The notes: a model not told the origin generated them from the letters alone. 64,000 bases of DNA from an uncultured Gemmiger sp. (GCA_944388135.1 CALXHP010000001.1:62001-126000), one strand, 5' to 3'; positions 16,569 to 24,666 are shown, counted from the first letter of the stretch. Translations and numbers: made by a program.

Positions 16569-17441
16569 ATGAGCATTCAGAACGAAATCACCCGCATTCA
16601 GACCGCCCGCAACACACTGCGGGCCAAAGCAGCAGAACTGGGCCTGACCCAGAGTACCGCCCGGCTGGACGAAGTGGCCGCCGCCTTTGAAGAGATGGAA
16701 AACCAGGGTGCCGTCTCCGCCACCGTGCAGGAAGGCGATACCTACACCATCCCCAAAGGCTATCACAATGGTTCCGGTACCGTGTCCGGCGTGGCCGGCG
16801 GCGGCAACTACAACCTGCAAAGCAAAAGCGCCACCCCCACCAAAAAAATGCAGAACATCACGCCCGACGGCGGATACTACGGTTTGTCCGATGTGACGGT
16901 GGCGGCCATCCCCGACATTTACCAGGATGTTTCTTCGGTAACGGCAACCGCCGGCGAGGTCCTGGCCAACAAGGTCTTTGTCACCGCCGAAGGCACTGTC
17001 ACCCCCGGCACCATGCCCAACAACGGTACGGTGAACAAGACGCTGGACCTTACCGCCCCACGGTACACCATTCCCGCCGGATATCACAGCGGCAGCGGCG
17101 TCATCAGCCTGACCGCCGAAGAAAAATCCGTCACCCCCACCCGTTTTTCCCAGTCGGTGGAACCGGACGCCGGCAAGGTGCTGTCTCAGGTCACGGTGGG
17201 GGCCATTCCCGCCGAATACGTAACCACCACCGACTCCACCGCCACAGCTGCCGATTTACTGACCGGCAAGACCGCTTATGTAAACGGGGAAAAAATTACC
17301 GGCACTATGCCCGACAACGGCACGGTGGACGAACATTTCGACGGGCTGACCGCCACCTCCTGCGAAGTGCCCGCCGGATATACCAGCGGCGGCACCGTTC
17401 GTTTGACCGGCGATATTGAAAACGCCCTGGCGGCAATTTAA
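16569..17441 (+). CDS. Phage tail-fibre-like protein with internal repeats
   Basis: A 290-residue protein. The N terminus (MSIQNEITRIQTARNTLRAKAAELGL) is a short coiled coil like that of the next gene and is typical of Clostridia phage tail proteins. The rest is repetitive: TIPKGYHNGSG and TIPAGYHSGSG; SATPTKKMQNITPDGG and SVTPTRFSQSVEPDAG; DVTVAAIPDIY and QVTVGAIPAEY; GTMPNNGTV and GTMPDNGTV. Such repeats form stacked beta structures in fibres. AAAGGAGG lies just upstream, and the gap from the preceding gene is 12 bases. No signal peptide or anchor, so it is not an ordinary surface adhesin. Confidence 0.6.
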   Translation: MSIQNEITRIQTARNTLRAKAAELGLTQSTARLDEVAAAFEEMENQGAVSATVQEGDTYTIPKGYHNGSGTVSGVAGGGNYNLQSKSATPTKKMQNITPDGGYYGLSDVTVAAIPDIYQDVSSVTATAGEVLANKVFVTAEGTVTPGTMPNNGTVNKTLDLTAPRYTIPAGYHSGSGVISLTAEEKSVTPTRFSQSVEPDAGKVLSQVTVGAIPAEYVTTTDSTATAADLLTGKTAYVNGEKITGTMPDNGTVDEHFDGLTATSCEVPAGYTSGGTVRLTGDIENALAAI

Positions 17442-17453
17442 GGCGGTGGCATC

Positions 17454-17960
17454 ATGAGCATTCAGACTGAATTGACCCGGCTGCAAAATGCCAAAAGTGA
17501 CCTGAGGTCCGCCATCCAAAGCAAAGGGGTCACCGTTCCCTCTGCCGCCACCCTGGACAACTATGGGGCCCTGGTGGAGCAGATTGAGACCGGGGACATG
17601 CACAAGGCGGTCTACGACCCCCAGGGCAAGAATCAGGATATCTTTGCCTACGGGCCCCACCTGTACAAAGCCACCCTCCTGCTGGACGGCTGGTCCGAGG
17701 AAAGCCCCTATACGCAGACGGTGGCTGTACAGGCAGTGGACGGCGGTCCGGGCATCACATCCGGCAGCCTGATGACAAGCCCGGTATACTTTGACGACAC
17801 CGTGCAGGGAGAGGCACGGGAAGCCTTGCAGGAGGCGGTGTCGCTGGTGAACGGTGGCCACAAAACATTTGGCGCAGGGACGATCACCTGCGTGATCCAG
17901 GGCGAAAAACCGTTGGCAGATGCCGAGGTGTATTTCAACGCCAGAAAGGGCGGTGTTTGA
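17454..17960 (+). CDS. Phage tail-fibre-like protein, short
   Basis: A 168-residue protein. Its start (MSIQTELTRLQNAKSDLRSAI, then VPSAATLDNYGALVEQIE) is a homologue of the preceding gene's N-terminal coiled coil, of the kind seen at the heads of phage fibre proteins. The rest (KAVYDPQGKNQDIFAYGPHLYKATLLLDGW and VQGEARE...EAVSLVNGG) has no motif I recognise. The shared head suggests the two proteins assemble in the same structure or arose by duplication. The ribosome site is weaker (AAGGCGG). Ends one base before the next start codon. Confidence 0.5.
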   Translation: MSIQTELTRLQNAKSDLRSAIQSKGVTVPSAATLDNYGALVEQIETGDMHKAVYDPQGKNQDIFAYGPHLYKATLLLDGWSEESPYTQTVAVQAVDGGPGITSGSLMTSPVYFDDTVQGEAREALQEAVSLVNGGHKTFGAGTITCVIQGEKPLADAEVYFNARKGGV

Positions 17961-17961
17961 T

Positions 17962-18330
17962 ATGGGCCTGGCAAGCGTGGGAGGTCTTTCAAAATTTGAA
18001 GTACTGAAAAGCGGCACCGTTGAACTCACCGGTGGTTATGGCGCGGCAAAGGCAGAAACCTACACCTTTGAAAAACCGTGTAACTTTGTGGCGGTAGCTT
18101 CGCAGGCAAACCACTGGAACGATATGAACCTTTTATCTATATCGGGAGATAGCATTCAGGATTTTACTTCTACCGCAAACAACATTTATCACAGTGAAAC
18201 GAATGTTGGCGGTGCGATGGTGGTCGCCACAGGAAAGGCAAAAGCAGGCGATACATTGACAATCACAGCGAGAGTCAGGGCGAATTTACCTGCCACCATC
18301 AAAGACCCGTATATCATTTATTCTGTGTAA
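17962..18330 (+). CDS. Small beta-rich phage-like protein
   Basis: A 122-residue protein starting MGLASVGGLSKFEVLKSG. It reads as alternating strands (TVELTGGYGAAKAETYTF, CNFVAVASQ, AGDTLTITARV), like a jelly-roll or small fibre tip domain, but I do not recognise a family. Bases 18110-18330 are clearly more AT-rich than the neighbours, with TTA, ATA and AAT-type codons, a possible sign of separate acquisition, as expected for a variable receptor-binding tip. ATG 17962 follows the previous stop by one base; the next gene's ribosome site overlaps its end. Confidence 0.5.
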   Translation: MGLASVGGLSKFEVLKSGTVELTGGYGAAKAETYTFEKPCNFVAVASQANHWNDMNLLSISGDSIQDFTSTANNIYHSETNVGGAMVVATGKAKAGDTLTITARVRANLPATIKDPYIIYSV

Positions 18331-18344
18331 TGGAGGTGTGGCAA

Positions 18345-18662
18345 TTGGATATCTATGATGAAATCACAGGGCAAAAAATCACGGACCCCGATCTTTCCGC
18401 CGGGTATCTGTACGATGGGGTGATCGTCACCGGCAGGGTGGAAGAACACATCCAGGTCATGGAAGGAACGGTGACCGCTGACCGTCCCGACGGCCTGCGC
18501 CGTCTGGTCCCGGCCCGGGACATCACCGAACCCTGCCGGTGGTACCACACCTACACCGAGGAAGAAAAGGAGCAGCAACAGCAGCAGGCCTCGGTGGAAG
18601 AGCGGCTGGCAGCTCTGGAAGAGCAGCTCGCCGCTGCCAAGATCTTACTGGGGGTGGACTGA
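18345..18662 (+). CDS. Small phage-like protein with C-terminal coiled coil, TTG start
   Basis: I choose the TTG at 18345 (protein starts MDIYDEITGQKITDPD, 105 aa) because GGAGG (18332-18336) is 8 bases upstream; the ATG at 18330 has no site and would overlap the previous stop. The body resembles short tail-associated proteins (YDGVIVTGRVEEHIQVMEG). The last third is a charged coiled coil with a glutamine run (EEKEQQQQQASVEERLAALEEQL). Function unknown; position and size suggest a fibre-associated or chaperone-like partner. Confidence 0.5.
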   Translation: MDIYDEITGQKITDPDLSAGYLYDGVIVTGRVEEHIQVMEGTVTADRPDGLRRLVPARDITEPCRWYHTYTEEEKEQQQQQASVEERLAALEEQLAAAKILLGVD

Positions 18663-19097
18663 ATGACACTGGTAGAACTGGCCAACCAGCTGCGCCCCAT
18701 CATTGAGCAGGCAGTTTCCGCTGCGCTGGACGATGCCACCGCCTTGCAGAGCATCCCGCTGTTTCCCGCCTGGCACGCCGGACTGACAGTACAGGCCGGT
18801 GACCGCTACCGTTACAGCGGGGCACTCTACCGTGTATTGCAGCAGCATACCACCCAGGACGGCTGGGAGCCCAACCGTACCCCGGCGCTGTTCGCTGCGG
18901 TAAGTCTGCCCGGGGAAGGCAGCCGGGACAATCCCATTCCCGCTGTGCGGGGCATGGAATACGTCTACGGGCTGTACTATCTGGAAAACGGCACCGTCTA
19001 TCTCTGCAAGCGCACCGGCGAGGCGGAGGGCGGCAAGATCATCCTGCATTATCTGCCCAGCGAACTGCTGGGACTGTACTTTGAGCTGGCCCAATAA
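18663..19097 (+). CDS. Phage-like protein with CBM5/12-type carbohydrate-binding segment
   Basis: A 144-residue protein. An N-terminal helix (TLVELANQLRPIIEQAVSAAL) is followed at residues about 35-80 by WHAGLTVQAGDRYRYSGALYRVLQ...GWEP, which closely follows the chitin-binding CBM5/12 pattern (W-x3-YxxGDxVxYxGxxYxxxxxHTSxxGWEP). In phages such modules sit on tail proteins and bind host glycans. The C terminus (GMEYVYGLYYLENGTVYLCKR) looks like a second small beta unit. It is the last gene of the cassette and starts right at the previous stop. Confidence 0.6.
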   Translation: MTLVELANQLRPIIEQAVSAALDDATALQSIPLFPAWHAGLTVQAGDRYRYSGALYRVLQQHTTQDGWEPNRTPALFAAVSLPGEGSRDNPIPAVRGMEYVYGLYYLENGTVYLCKRTGEAEGGKIILHYLPSELLGLYFELAQ

Positions 19098-19110
19098 CTT
19101 CGGCAATGAA

Positions 19111-19150
19111 AAGGAGGGCTGCCCCTTCCGGGGCAGCCCTCCTTGCTTTT
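19111..19150. terminator. Strong terminator closing the cassette
   Basis: A perfect 15-base stem with a TTCC loop (19111-19144), followed by GC and five T residues. It also lies at the end of the convergent YbaK-like gene. Confidence 0.92.
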
Positions 19151-19154
19151 TGTC

Positions 19155-19628
19155 TTATTCGTTCCAGCCTTTGCAGACATCCACCCAGGCTTTGTACCCG
19201 GAGTACCGTTCCAGTTCCGGGATGGTCAGCTCGATGGCGCTGTTACTGCTTCCACAGGCCGGAAACACCGTTTCAAACCGTTTCAGGGAAACATCCAGGT
19301 AGACTTCCACACCGGGCTGTACCGCAAAGGGGCAGACCCCGCCCACGGCATGGCCCACATATTCCGCCGCCTGGTCGGGGGTGAGCATTTTGGCTTTGGC
19401 GGCAAACTGCGCCTTGTATTTGTGGTTGTCGATCCGGGCATCTCCCGCAGCCACCACCAGCACCGGGGTCTCTCCCACCAGAAAAGACAGCGTCTTGGCA
19501 ATGCGGCAGGGCGCACAATGAAGCGCTTCCGCCGCCAGTTCCACCGTGGCGCTGGACACCGGAAATTCCAGGATGCGGTCCTGCATCCCATACTGATTGA
19601 AATAAGCTTTTACTTTTTCAATGGACAT
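19155..19628 (-). CDS. YbaK/EbsC-type aminoacyl-tRNA deacylase
   Basis: A 157-residue protein of the YbaK/ProX editing family, which hydrolyses mischarged tRNAs such as Cys-tRNA(Pro). The catalytic-lysine region reads RIAKTLSFLVGETPVLVV near residue 45, and GGVCPFA near residue 100 is the conserved second motif. Length is normal for a stand-alone editing protein. ATG 19628 (MSIEKVKAYF) matches family starts and has AGGAAG upstream. It overlaps no neighbour and is likely transcribed with nnrD, which ends 39 bases upstream on the same strand. Confidence 0.85.
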   Translation of the reverse strand: MSIEKVKAYFNQYGMQDRILEFPVSSATVELAAEALHCAPCRIAKTLSFLVGETPVLVVAAGDARIDNHKYKAQFAAKAKMLTPDQAAEYVGHAVGGVCPFAVQPGVEVYLDVSLKRFETVFPACGSSNSAIELTIPELERYSGYKAWVDVCKGWNE

Positions 19629-19666
19629 ACTGATACTACTTCCTCTCCCCCTGTGACAGCCGGGTC

Positions 19667-20551
19667 TCATCCTTCCAGCTCGGTAAGCAATCCGCCCAGA
19701 TCCTCAAACAGATCCTGGGGCAGCATAGCGGTCATGCTGCGCCGCTTGGCACAACGGTCCGCTGCCGCGCCATGGAGCCAGACGGCCGTTACGGCCGCTT
19801 CCAGGGCACTGCGTCCCTGCCGCCAACCGGCCGCCAGAATCCCGGCCAGAATCCCGGCCAGCACATCCCCGCTGCCGCCCCGGGCCAACCCGGCATTGCC
19901 GGTGGCGTTGTGCCACACCGGCTCCCCCGGTGCCGTGATCAGGGTGCCGTTCCCTTTCAGCACCGCCACGCAGCGGTATTGCTCCGCCAACCGCCGGACG
20001 GCGCCTTCCCGGTCCGCCTGCACCTCCCCTACCGTGGTATGCAGCAAACGGGCTGCCTCCCCGGGATGGGGCGTCAGAACGGTATGTTCCGGCAGCGGGC
20101 CCCGCAGAGTACCGGCAGCCAGAGCATTGAGCGCGTCGGCATCCAGAACGGCCGCTGCCCAGGGAGCACGCCTGCCCAATAGCCCGCCGCAGACGGCACC
20201 GGCATTTTCTCCCAAACCGGGCCCCGCCAGCAGCACGGTATTCTTTCCGGCAAACCACTCCCGCAAGGCAGCGGTATCCTGGGCGCGGATGCCCCCCGAA
20301 GCATCGGTACGGCATCCGCAGGGGCAACATTCCGGCGTGCGGGTCAGCACCAGCTGCAGAACAGGCTCCACACTGGCCAGGTAAACCAGTCCCGCGCCGC
20401 CCCGCAGGGCCCCTTCCACGCAGAGGCAGGCCGCCCCCCGGTAGGCCATACTGCCGGCGGCCGCCAATACGCTGCCGAAACTGCCTTTGTTGGTATCGGC
20501 TTCCCGCCGGGGCAGCAGCCCGCGCACTACATCCCGTGTGATCTCCTGCAT
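19667..20551 (-). CDS. nnrD: ADP-dependent NAD(P)H-hydrate dehydratase
   Basis: Repairs hydrated NADH or NADPH using ADP. The 294-residue protein has the ribokinase-like fold: KGSFGSVLAAAGSMAYRGAA near residues 22-40, LTPHPGEAARLL near 155, VLKGNGTLI near 190, and NAGLARGGSGDVLAGI near 215, which holds the catalytic aspartate (GSGD). The epimerase (YjeF N-terminal) domain found in fused versions is absent. ATG 20551 has AAGGGGG about 8 bases upstream. It is divergent from the sirtuin gene across 95 bases, giving an NAD-linked gene pair. Confidence 0.88.
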   Translation of the reverse strand: MQEITRDVVRGLLPRREADTNKGSFGSVLAAAGSMAYRGAACLCVEGALRGGAGLVYLASVEPVLQLVLTRTPECCPCGCRTDASGGIRAQDTAALREWFAGKNTVLLAGPGLGENAGAVCGGLLGRRAPWAAAVLDADALNALAAGTLRGPLPEHTVLTPHPGEAARLLHTTVGEVQADREGAVRRLAEQYRCVAVLKGNGTLITAPGEPVWHNATGNAGLARGGSGDVLAGILAGILAAGWRQGRSALEAAVTAVWLHGAAADRCAKRRSMTAMLPQDLFEDLGGLLTELEG

Positions 20552-20646
20552 CTTGCATCCCCCTTGCCTTCTCACTATAATGTAGATAAACTGCAAGTTT
20601 TTTCCATTATAATCCATTTCCAGTAAAAACGAAAGGGGAAGTTTGT

Positions 20647-21378
20647 ATGGTACCGGCATTGGAAGCCATTCTGGCAAAGTCCAAAAATCTTGTATTCTTT
20701 GGCGGGGCAGGCGTCTCCACCGAAAGCGGCATCCCGGATTTTCGTTCGGTGGACGGGCTGTACCACCAAAAATTCCGCTATCCCCCCGAGATCATGCTCT
20801 CCCACAGCTTCTATGAGACCCACACCGCGGAATTCTTTGATTTCTACCGCAACAAACTCATCGTCCATGGAGCCAGGCCCAACGCTGCCCATCTGCGGCT
20901 GGCCAAGCTGGAACGGCAGGGCATCTGCAAGGCGGTGGTGACCCAGAACATCGACGGCCTCCATCAGGCGGCCGGCAGCCGCACCGTTTACGAGCTACAC
21001 GGCTCCACCCTGCGCAACTACTGCACCCGCTGCGGCAAATTCTATCCGGTGGAATTCATTGAGCAGGCCGCCGGGCAGGGGGACGGCATTCCCCGCTGCA
21101 CCGAATGCGGCGGCATCGTCAAACCGGATGTAGTCCTCTACGAGGAAGGGCTGGACGAAGAAACCATGGAAAATGCGGTCCGGGCCATTGCCGCCGCCGA
21201 CACCCTGCTGGTGGGCGGCACCAGCCTGGCCGTCTACCCCGCTGCAGGGCTGCTGCGGTATTTCCGCGGTGACGATCTGGTAGTCATCAACAAACAGCCC
21301 ACCCCCGCCGACAATATGGCCACTCTGGTACTGAATCAACCCATCGGCCAGGCTCTTGGCGAGAATGCCGAAAGCTGA
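20647..21378 (+). CDS. cobB: NAD-dependent protein deacylase (sirtuin)
   Basis: A 243-residue SIR2-family enzyme that removes acyl groups from lysines using NAD. All core motifs are present: GGAGVSTESGIPDFRS (residues 19-34), TQNIDGLH (about 98-105), the catalytic His in YELHGS, and two zinc-binding CxxC pairs (YCTRCGK and RCTECGG). GGTSLAVYPA matches the GTSL motif. Length is that of a bare catalytic core. ATG 20647 has GAAAGGGGA upstream. It is monocistronic or read with the HAD gene, which has its own promoter. Confidence 0.93.
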   Translation: MVPALEAILAKSKNLVFFGGAGVSTESGIPDFRSVDGLYHQKFRYPPEIMLSHSFYETHTAEFFDFYRNKLIVHGARPNAAHLRLAKLERQGICKAVVTQNIDGLHQAAGSRTVYELHGSTLRNYCTRCGKFYPVEFIEQAAGQGDGIPRCTECGGIVKPDVVLYEEGLDEETMENAVRAIAAADTLLVGGTSLAVYPAAGLLRYFRGDDLVVINKQPTPADNMATLVLNQPIGQALGENAES

Positions 21379-21422
21379 CCCTCAAATTTTGTACAAAAAG
21401 CAGATTTTTTTCAAAAAAAGCA

Positions 21423-21452
21423 TTGCCAATCCCCCGGTACTTTTGTTATGAT
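21423..21452 (+). promoter_or_regulatory. Promoter of the HAD hydrolase gene
   Basis: TTGCCA (21423-21428) and TATGAT (21447-21452), spacer 18 bases. Confidence 0.5.
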
Positions 21453-21499
21453 AGATGTGTATAAAGTATTGTTCGGGAACGTATTGGGGGGTTGGCATC

Positions 21500-22342
21500 A
21501 TGGCGAACACATTGACGGATTTTACCAAAAGACGTGAATTTCTGGTTTGTATGGATTCAGACGGCTGTGTAATGGACACCGTGCGTATCAAACACACCAC
21601 GGTCATGTGCCCGGAACTCATCCGTGTGTTTGCTCTGGAGGATCACGCCGATTTCGTATCCAACACCTGGGAGGAGATCAACCTCCGCACCCTGACCCGG
21701 GGCATCTCCCGCTTTGAGAGTGTGGTGCTGGTGTTTGACCGGCTGAAAAACCGGGGCATCGAGATCCCGGGCAGCGAGGATATCGCCACCTGGGTAAGTA
21801 CTTCCACCGAACTTTCCACGACCAGCCTCCAGCAGGAGATCAAAAAGACCGGCAGCCTGACGCTGCGCAAACTGCTGGAATGGAGCAACGCCTGCAACCG
21901 GCGCATCCAGGCCCTGGAGCCCACCTTTGAACCCTTCCCCGGCGTGCAGGAGAGTCTGCGCCAGCTGCATGCCGTGGCAGACCTGGCGGTGGTCAGCGCC
22001 GCCAACGAAAGTGCTATTGCCAGCGAATGGAAACGCTACGGCCTGGCCCAGCATGCCGACATCATCTTTGGGCAGGAAGTAGGCAGCAAGGCCAACTCCA
22101 TTGCCACCATGCTGGCCTGCGGCTATGAGAACCGCAAGGTCATGATGGTGGGCGACGCCATGGGGGACGCCCAGGCTGCCGCCGCCAACGGGGTATCCTT
22201 TGTGCCTATTCTGCCGGGCCGGGAGGCGGAAAGCTGGCGCCGCCTGCAGGAGGAAGCCCTGCCCAAACTGCTCCACGGCACCTTCAGCCCCGACTACCAG
22301 GCCGAGCTGCTGGCCGCCCTGCGCAGTGCCCTGCACGGCTGA
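21500..22342 (+). CDS. HAD family hydrolase
   Basis: A 280-residue phosphatase-like protein. Motif I is CMDSDGCVMDT (nucleophile Asp and acid Asp, DSDG) near residues 17-27, motif II is in LAVVSAANES near 170, a lysine lies in GQEVGSKANSI near 200, and motif IV is MMVGDAMGDAQAA near 222. A large helical cap sits between motifs I and II. The substrate is unknown; the family includes phosphoglycolate and sugar phosphate phosphatases. ATG 21500 follows a G-rich ribosome site. It precedes the aromatic operon but is separated by a terminator. Confidence 0.82.
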   Translation: MANTLTDFTKRREFLVCMDSDGCVMDTVRIKHTTVMCPELIRVFALEDHADFVSNTWEEINLRTLTRGISRFESVVLVFDRLKNRGIEIPGSEDIATWVSTSTELSTTSLQQEIKKTGSLTLRKLLEWSNACNRRIQALEPTFEPFPGVQESLRQLHAVADLAVVSAANESAIASEWKRYGLAQHADIIFGQEVGSKANSIATMLACGYENRKVMMVGDAMGDAQAAAANGVSFVPILPGREAESWRRLQEEALPKLLHGTFSPDYQAELLAALRSALHG

Positions 22343-22359
22343 TCCCCTCTTGTTTTTCT

Positions 22360-22389
22360 TGCCGCCACTCTTGTGGTGGCATTTTCTTT
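22360..22389 (+). terminator. Terminator after the HAD gene
   Basis: Nine-base stem TGCCGCCAC / GTGGTGGCA (one G-U), 4-base loop, then TTTTCTTT. Confidence 0.85.
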
Positions 22390-22399
22390 ATGGTATACT
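22371..22399 (+). promoter_or_regulatory. Promoter of the aromatic amino acid operon
   Basis: TATACT (22394-22399) with TTGTGG (22371-22376) 17 bases upstream, the latter inside the preceding terminator. The leader to pheA is only about 35 bases, so no T-box or peptide attenuator fits. Confidence 0.5.
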
Positions 22400-22443
22400 G
22401 ATTATGTATATTCATCATTCAAAGAGCAAAGGAGCCGTGCCCC

Positions 22444-23550
22444 ATGGACCTGTTACAGCAAGCGCGCACCGAAATTGACGACATCGACGCCCGGATGGCG
22501 GCGCTGTTTGAACGGCGTATGCAGGCAGTGGCCGATGTGGCACGCTACAAAGCCCAGACCGGCAAACCGGTCTTTGATGCCGTGCGGGAAGCCGCCGTGC
22601 TGGATAAAAATACAGCCCGCCTGCAGGACGAGACCCTGCGGCCTTATTATCGCGCCTTCTTGCAGGAGGCCATGGCCGTCTCCCGGGCCTACCAGCGGGC
22701 CATGCTGGGCCGGGACACCGCCGCCTACCAGGGCGTACAGGGCGCCTGGAGCCACATTGCCCTGCGGCGGCTGTTCCCTTTTTCCCGCGCCATCTCCTTT
22801 GCCACCTGGGGCGAAGTGTTTGACGCCGTACAGAACGGCGATGCCCAGTTCGGCGTGCTCCCCTTTGAAAATTCCAACGCCGGGGATGTTTCCACCGTGC
22901 TGGACCTGCTGTACACCCACCCCAGGCTGATCGTGGCCCGGATGTGCGACCTGCCCATCCGGCAGGACCTGCTGGGGGTGCCGGGGGCCACGCTGGCCGG
23001 GGTGCGCACCGTCATCAGCCATCCCCAGGCGCTGTCCCAGAGCAGCGTTTTTCTGCAGCAGCATGGTCTGTCCACCCAGGCCTGGAGCAACACCGCCGAC
23101 GCGGCCCGCCATGTTGCGGAACAGAAAGACCTGTCGGTAGCGGCCATTGCCAGTGCCGAGACCGCCGACCTGTACGGGTTGCAGATCCTGGCCGAAGGCG
23201 TAAATGCCGACGGGGACAACACCACCCGCTTTATCGTGATCGAGCGTGCCGGGGAAGCCCCGGCCATGACCGGCGAAGGCCAGCGGTTGGCATTGCTTTT
23301 CACCGCACGGCACGAGCCCGGGCAGCTGGCCGCCGTACTGGATCAGATCGGCGCCCGCAACTTCAATATGGAGTGCATCAAGAGCCGCCCCCTGCCCCAT
23401 GTACCCTTTGAGTACTATTTTTATGTTCAGCTGGTCTGCCCCGCCGGCAGCACCCGCGCCGACTGTGAAGCATTGCTGGACACCCTGCGCGCCGACTGCA
23501 GCACCCTGCGCCTTGTGGGCGCTTTTACCCTGGATACCGCGGAAAAATAA
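22444..23550 (+). CDS. pheA: Chorismate mutase / prephenate dehydratase
   Basis: A 368-residue bifunctional enzyme leading from chorismate to phenylpyruvate. Residues 1-90 form an AroQ-type chorismate mutase (RTEIDDIDARMAALFERRM). About 92-265 is the dehydratase: YQGVQGAWSHIA, LPFENSNAGDVSTVLDLL, TVISHPQALSQ and the catalytic DNTTRF. About 278-365 is an ACT domain (ARHEPGQLAAVL, ECIKSRPLPHVPFEYYFYV) for feedback by phenylalanine. First gene of the seven-gene operon; AAAGGAG lies about 9 bases before the ATG. Confidence 0.93.
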   Translation: MDLLQQARTEIDDIDARMAALFERRMQAVADVARYKAQTGKPVFDAVREAAVLDKNTARLQDETLRPYYRAFLQEAMAVSRAYQRAMLGRDTAAYQGVQGAWSHIALRRLFPFSRAISFATWGEVFDAVQNGDAQFGVLPFENSNAGDVSTVLDLLYTHPRLIVARMCDLPIRQDLLGVPGATLAGVRTVISHPQALSQSSVFLQQHGLSTQAWSNTADAARHVAEQKDLSVAAIASAETADLYGLQILAEGVNADGDNTTRFIVIERAGEAPAMTGEGQRLALLFTARHEPGQLAAVLDQIGARNFNMECIKSRPLPHVPFEYYFYVQLVCPAGSTRADCEALLDTLRADCSTLRLVGAFTLDTAEK

Positions 23551-23574
23551 CCGATACAGAAGGACGTGCGAAGC

Positions 23575-24600
23575 ATGAAACTGACGATGCAACTGAAAAG
23601 CCGCAGCTATGACATCATTCTCAAGGCGGGCTGCCTTGCCAACCTGCACCAGTTTACCAACGTACAGAACCGCAAGGTGTTTGTGCTGACCGATTCCGGC
23701 GTGCCCCGGCAGTATGCCGAGACCATTGCCGCCCAGTGTCCCGACACCACCATCTTCACCATCCCCCAGGGGGAAGGCAGCAAATGCCTGAAGGTCTACG
23801 GCCAGGTATTGCAGGCCATGCTGGACTTCGGCATGGACCGCAAAGACCTGCTGGTGGCCGTAGGCGGCGGTGTGGTGGGAGACCTGGGCGGTTTCTGCGC
23901 AGCCAGCTATATGCGCGGCATCGATTTCGTCAACTGCCCCACCACCGTCCTGTCTCAGGTGGACTCCTCCATCGGCGGCAAGACCGCCATCGATCTGGGG
24001 GAGACCAAGAATATTGTGGGTGCCTTCTGGCAGCCCAAGGTGGTGCTGGTAGACTTTGATACCCTGGCCACCCTGCCCCACCGCCATGTGATCAACGGTC
24101 TGGCCGAGGCACTGAAAACTGCCCTGATCGGTGATGCCCAGCTCTTTGCCCTGTTTGAGAGTGAGAATCCCGAAGATCATATTGAGCAAATCGTTTATCG
24201 CAGTCTGAAATTCAAGAAGAAAATCGTGGAACAGGACGAGCGGGAAGGCAGCGTACGGGCTTGCCTGAACTTCGGCCACACCATCGGTCATGGCATTGAG
24301 GCGGTCAAAGGCATCCGCGGCCGCCGCACCGCCGGGCTGTTCCACGGCGAGTGTGTGGCCCTGGGCATGCTGCCCATGATCGAGGACCCGGCCCTGGTGA
24401 AACGGGTCCGGGCCATCTACCGCACTCTGGGTCTGCCCACCCGCACCGGCGCCAACAAGGCCAAGGTGCTGGAATATATGCAGCACGACAAAAAGACCCG
24501 GGGCGACCACATCACCGTGATCAAATGCCCCGGCCTGGGCTGCTGGCGGGCCGATACCATCTCCACCACCGAACTGCCCCAGCTGTTGGGCATGGAGTAA
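23575..24600 (+). CDS. aroB: 3-dehydroquinate synthase
   Basis: Converts DAHP to 3-dehydroquinate, the second shikimate-pathway step. The 341-residue protein has the NAD-binding GGGVVGDLGGFCAASYMRG (residues about 100-118), STTVLSQVDSSIGGK-like segment as PTTVLSQVDSSIGGKTAI (126-143), NIVGAFWQP and the metal-binding FGHTIGHGIE (near 240) and LFHGECVALG. ATG 23575 is used rather than GTG 23566, which is too close to the AAGGA site. It starts 25 bases after pheA and is followed 66 bases later by aroC. Confidence 0.93.
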   Translation: MKLTMQLKSRSYDIILKAGCLANLHQFTNVQNRKVFVLTDSGVPRQYAETIAAQCPDTTIFTIPQGEGSKCLKVYGQVLQAMLDFGMDRKDLLVAVGGGVVGDLGGFCAASYMRGIDFVNCPTTVLSQVDSSIGGKTAIDLGETKNIVGAFWQPKVVLVDFDTLATLPHRHVINGLAEALKTALIGDAQLFALFESENPEDHIEQIVYRSLKFKKKIVEQDEREGSVRACLNFGHTIGHGIEAVKGIRGRRTAGLFHGECVALGMLPMIEDPALVKRVRAIYRTLGLPTRTGANKAKVLEYMQHDKKTRGDHITVIKCPGLGCWRADTISTTELPQLLGME

Positions 24601-24666
24601 TTTGTTATATTTTCTGCTGCCCGTAGGGGCGGCAGATCAGTTTTTCCTGTGAAAGGACCCTGTTGG

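Noticed and set aside
12520..19150. tRNA-Lys as the integration site of a prophage carrying the tail cassette
   Set aside because: I saw no repeat of the tRNA 3' end, no integrase and 2.3 kb of housekeeping genes between them.
14908..19150. Diversity-generating retroelement acting on the fibre genes
   Set aside because: No reverse transcriptase or template repeat is visible.
22453..24510. Long open frame on the minus strand opposite pheA and aroB
   Set aside because: Both plus-strand genes have full motif sets and ribosome sites; the antisense frame has neither.
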